Below are positions 7,518 through 10,371 of a DNA stretch of 10,371 nt, in pieces (within the stretch, counting starts at the first letter, position 1; each line of letters begins with the position of its first letter). A model generated the notes under the pieces. The model did no database searches and was not told the DNA's origin. It saw only the letters and a list, made by a program, of their open reading frames with translations. This DNA is from Rickettsiales bacterium (GTDB taxonomy: Bacteria; Pseudomonadota; Alphaproteobacteria; Rickettsiales; Rickettsiaceae), in assembly GCA_947508155.1 (NCBI GenBank), contig CANNRM010000006.1, positions 1 to 10,371 on the forward strand, in the 5' to 3' direction. The position numbers and the translations under genes are program-made.

Positions 7518-7735
7518 ACCTGAGTTTGATGTAAGTTTTTAGCTCAAAAGCTTACACGGGCGTCATTGCGAGGAGCGTAGCGACGTGGCAATCTCACTTT
7601 TCCTATAAATATTACCTGTAATGCAACAAATTAGCGGATTTTATAGTAGAAGTGAGATTGCCACATCGGGCCAGAGCCCTCTTCGTAATGACGCTTGCGA
7701 CGAATTTTTAGAAAAATTTTACGTCAAGCTCAGGT
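7518..7735. mobile_element. 218-bp MITE-like element with terminal inverted repeats
   Basis: The left end ACCTGAGTTTGATGTAA (7518-7534) and right end (7719-7735, complement ACCTGAGCTTGACGTAA) are inverted repeats with two mismatches. The left end also matches the IS end at 10229 at 16 of 18 positions. No coding capacity. Flanks are TAAGTATA (7510-7517) and TAATTATA (7736-7743), 8 bp with one mismatch, a possible target duplication. The interior is mostly a separate palindrome (7561-7693). Probably a non-autonomous derivative moved by the transposase of the IS at the right edge. Confidence 0.65.
7561..7693. repeat. 133-bp CGTCATTGCGAGG palindrome inside the MITE-like element (family C)
   Basis: Left arm CGTCATTGCGAGGAGCG... 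GTGGCAATCTCACTT and right arm its imperfect complement ending CGTAATGACG; the inner AAGTGAGATTGCCAC block is a perfect match between arms. The arms differ in a short mini-hairpin zone (GGGC-tctg-GCCC at the right, a weaker one at the left). CGTCATTGCGAGG...GTGGCAATCTC is a familiar dispersed intergenic palindrome in Rickettsia and other bacteria. As it lies between convergent genes it could limit read-through in both directions. Confidence 0.8.
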
Positions 7736-7754
7736 TAATTATAATCAATGGTAT

Positions 7755-10228
7755 TTAAAACTTCACCTTCAACTTCAAACCACCCTGATATCCAATATAT
7801 TTACTTGCCAGACTCATATCCGCACTGACACCAACTTCTATTCTATCACCACTTCCAGTTAGACTACCACCATAAGTAGATGAAAGTTTAGAAGCTTTTG
7901 TTCCAATAAAATTTGTTGTCTCCGTCGGCGTTAATGGGCTAACAAATGAACCTTTAGGGCTTTTTACGTTAATTCCATATTGAAAATTAGCATGAGCTTC
8001 TGGTGTAATGTTTATGCCATTATATATGAATTCCCTAGACACTGAAATTCCAGCCAAGGCAGAGTAATTATTTGCAGCTTGTTGTGTTAGATTGGTAGTA
8101 TTTTGATCAGTATTGCCAAATTGGCTATATTGCGATTTATTGCTATGTATAATTCTGAACCCCACGCTAGGAGTTGCAATTATTTGATTTGCAAATCTAT
8201 GCGCAAAACCAACATTTGCATCAGCACCATAGGAAATCAAATTATATTTGGATTGTACTAGGCCTTTGCCTCCACCCACTATATTTACAAAAGTTTTATC
8301 ATTTAAATGTGTGCGGTTAAACAAAGCAGTACCACGTACAAACCAGTTATTTCTTAATTGGTAATTTCCATACACAGCCCCAACCCAGCTTGAGGAATCC
8401 GTTTTATTCCCTCTGCTAGCATCTTTATGTTTAATATGGTTCATAGAATATGAAATTGTAGCTCCTATGATGGTACGATCATTTATCATAGTGTCAACAC
8501 CAATTGCCATACCTTCGCTTAATGCTTCAAAGCCAGGATTTCCCTTGCACATTTTTTGATGTGCAATACCTTTATTAACACTTCCCCACACACCAAATTT
8601 ATCGTATGAATTAGAACCCGCAGCAGTACCGAGAGCAAGAGCTTGTAAATCTGTGCCTGGCTCTTCGGAGTCTTCCTCTGCACTTTCTTGTATAGTATTG
8701 TTACGCCCCGCAGTAGGGGTATTTACTCTATTACTACTAGGGCTATTTGGTGCACTGACAGCAGGAGATGAGTTTGTTTGTTGTGCACCACTAGAAGGCT
8801 GAGGTGGTGAAGATGGTAGTGGCGCGAACGAGACTGTAGGAACCACAAATTCTACCCTAGAAGATATAGCGCTGGACGTAGTATTTGTAGCATTTACAGC
8901 AACATTTTGTAATGTGTTTATTGCTTCAGCAAGGACCGCTGGATCATTCGCCCCAATTTCTGCCATATCACTTATAAGTCTTTGGCTTGCTTCAGTTGAA
9001 CCAGTCAATACATTAGCTGCATCTGCGCTAATTGAACCTTGCGCAAGCATCGCATGAGCAAGATTAGCACTTACTTCCGGAGGTATGAGGTCAGTCGTTG
9101 AGTTTGCATATGCCGCAACAGCTGCTTGATATGCAATTTGTGATGCTGGTGTGTTGAGCTGCAGCGTCCTAGATAAAATTGTCCTAAAATTTATACTAGA
9201 CACAATGTCACTATAAAATGTTGCAGCAGCTTGCGATACAGCCCCAGCACTTACACCTTGTGGTAGACGTATATTGCTTAACACACCCGACAAGACACTA
9301 GTCGTAGGAGCGGTGACAGTGGTAACAACATTTGGAATTGCATGGAATCTTATTACTCCATTGCCTGAATAGGCCCAATATCCTGATGGGCCCCCATTAG
9401 GCACTACAATATTTGCAGAAATATTATGACTAAAATTATCTGGCAAATCAATCATCATCATGCTACTTACACCCGCAACTGGCACATCATTATAATTTGC
9501 AATAGCAAATGTTAAAACAGCTCCGTTAGATATTACAAGATTATCCTTATTAACCGCAGATAAATCCAATATAGGGGTATTTGGATCGTTAATATAATTC
9601 GCTTTAATTACCACATTATTTTGTAACGTCACCGTTGCTCCAGCCGCAACAGTAATAGTAGAATTTCCAGCATTTAATAATGTGTTATTTAATGTCAGAT
9701 TCGTGCTGTGAATAGTTAGGTCATTTGCAGCCTGCACAGCTGTATTTGTAACTGTAAAACTCTGCGCATAAACATCGTGTAGAGTTATACTTGTATGATA
9801 TGTACCAGCGCGCATATCTGCTTCCATAGGACCCGCACCTGTGAAGGTTAGGTTTTTAAGATTTGCATTTCCAGCAGCACCTATTGCCCCACCAAATGCT
9901 AGCGTAGTGTCTCCTGCATCAGCAAGTGACGCTATGAGAGAGCCTCTATTTGCGCCTGTGCTTGTAACAGATGCAATGATTCCACCTTCATTAGTTTGAA
10001 AAGTACCATCCGCATCAAATATTAACGATGGAATAGTAGCGCTAGCAGCTGTTAATTTTCCTGTGCCACCTATGTGAATAGATACATTACTTACATCACC
10101 AACAGTAAGAGCATCCGCTCCAGAGGTGTAGGCTTTTGACAACACATAATTTGCGAATTCAGTAGGATTGTCGCTACTCGTAACATTGGTATAAGATGTA
10201 CCATTATTAGTAATAGCATTTGTATTTA
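7755..10228 (-). pseudogene. Autotransporter (Sca/OmpB-like), 5' end removed by an IS
   Basis: C-terminal part of a type V secreted surface protein, open for over 820 codons. From the GTG at 10145 (residue 1 of a 796-aa frame): a passenger with beta-helix-like short repeats (about 1-270, e.g. LTLNNTLLNAGNSTITVAAGATVTLQNN), an Ala-rich region (about 280-430), a Pro/Ser/Asn-rich linker (about 435-500), and a C-terminal beta-barrel (about 510-796) ending KVKF, with the terminal aromatic residue typical of outer-membrane proteins. The reading frame continues upstream of GTG 10145 with passenger-like sequence to 10228, then runs into the IS end and stops at TGA 10266-10268. No ATG or SD is present in that stretch and none precedes the GTG, so the signal peptide, start and promoter are gone. 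Rickettsial Sca proteins are adhesins or actin-tail factors; the role here is unknown. The barrel frame is intact, so the disruption looks recent. Confidence 0.8.
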
Positions 10229-10371
10229 ACCTCAGTTTGACGTAAGAAAAACCTTCAAAGAACGTTCATAAAAGGCTTGCAAAAGGATCGGAATACGAAT
10301 AAATTACAATTTTTAACTTGCAATTGAAAAGAGGTAATTATGTTCGTATCCCTGACCGAGATTTTCTGCCA
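10229..10371 (+). mobile_element. Left end of an insertion sequence, continuing beyond the window
   Basis: The autotransporter frame is cut at 10229, where ACCTCAGTTTGACGTAAG begins. This matches the MITE-like element ends at 7518 (16 of 18) and 7735 (15 of 18), so it is a terminal inverted repeat. About 110 bp further in, a plus-strand ORF with a good SD starts at 10340, the usual layout of a simple IS. The other end and the target duplication lie outside the window. Confidence 0.7.
10340..10371 (+). CDS. Transposase N-terminus, possibly IS982 family (partial)
   Basis: Only ten full codons are visible: MFVSLTEIFC, then His or Gln. AGAGG (10330-10334) lies 5 nt before the ATG. The L-T-E-I-F-C-H/Q start resembles IS982-family transposases, which commonly begin with an I/L-x-E-I-F-C-x-I-D-D-F pattern. 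With so few residues the family is tentative, but the position just inside a terminal repeat supports a transposase. Confidence 0.5.
   Translation, partial: MFVSLTEIFC

Noticed and set aside
1146..7693. CRISPR-like array from the recurring palindromes
   Set aside because: The repeats belong to different families, are far apart and imperfectly palindromic, and there are no regular spacers or cas genes.
10143..10145. GTG 10145 as the true start of an intact 796-aa autotransporter
   Set aside because: No SD, no signal peptide after it, and passenger-like codons continue upstream in frame to the IS boundary.

Overview
The window looks like a chromosomal segment of an AT-rich, probably host-associated alphaproteobacterium, most likely in or near Rickettsiales. 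The evidence is the dnaK-dnaJ pair and gmk with alphaproteobacterial-style sequences, a HIG1-type twin-transmembrane protein, a large rickettsial-style (Sca/OmpB-like) autotransporter, and many intergenic palindromic elements of the kind that crowd rickettsial intergenic regions. The order assignment is inference; no rRNA or other phylogenetic marker is present.

Layout. Positions 1-3217 hold the chaperone pair dnaK -> dnaJ on the minus strand, with dnaJ running off the left edge. A 126-bp palindromic element lies between the two genes. A compact divergent promoter region (about 3218-3296) separates dnaK from a secreted HtrA/Deg-like serine protease on the plus strand (3297-4766). A second palindromic element (4767-4900) starts at the base after the protease stop codon. 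Next comes a plus-strand cluster with very tight spacing: an unrecognised 229-aa protein (5000-5689), a small MscS-family mechanosensitive channel (5697-6578) and a 64-aa HIG1-type membrane protein (6578-6772), then gmk (6827-7447).

From 7444 to about 7757 is a nest of repeats between the converging ends of gmk and the autotransporter. It contains half of a second copy of the 4767-type element, interrupted by a 218-bp MITE-like element that itself carries a 133-bp palindrome. From 7755 to 10228 on the minus strand is the C-terminal part of an autotransporter (passenger, Pro/Ser/Asn-rich linker, beta-barrel). Its 5' end is cut off at 10229 by the left end of an insertion sequence whose transposase begins at 10340. 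The terminal repeat of that IS matches the terminal repeats of the MITE-like element, so the two are probably an autonomous/non-autonomous pair.

How the genes fit together. DnaK/DnaJ are cytosolic and the divergent protease is an envelope quality-control enzyme; the dnaK promoter resembles an alphaproteobacterial heat-shock (RpoH) promoter and overlaps the candidate protease promoter. The unknown protein, the MscS channel and the HIG1 protein are probably one transcript, with translational coupling at least between the last two. The right end of the window is in decay: IS activity has beheaded a surface protein gene and left small derivatives behind. I see no convincing defence system, CRISPR array or RNA gene. 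The least explained parts are the 229-aa protein with its unusual leader and the nested repeat block.
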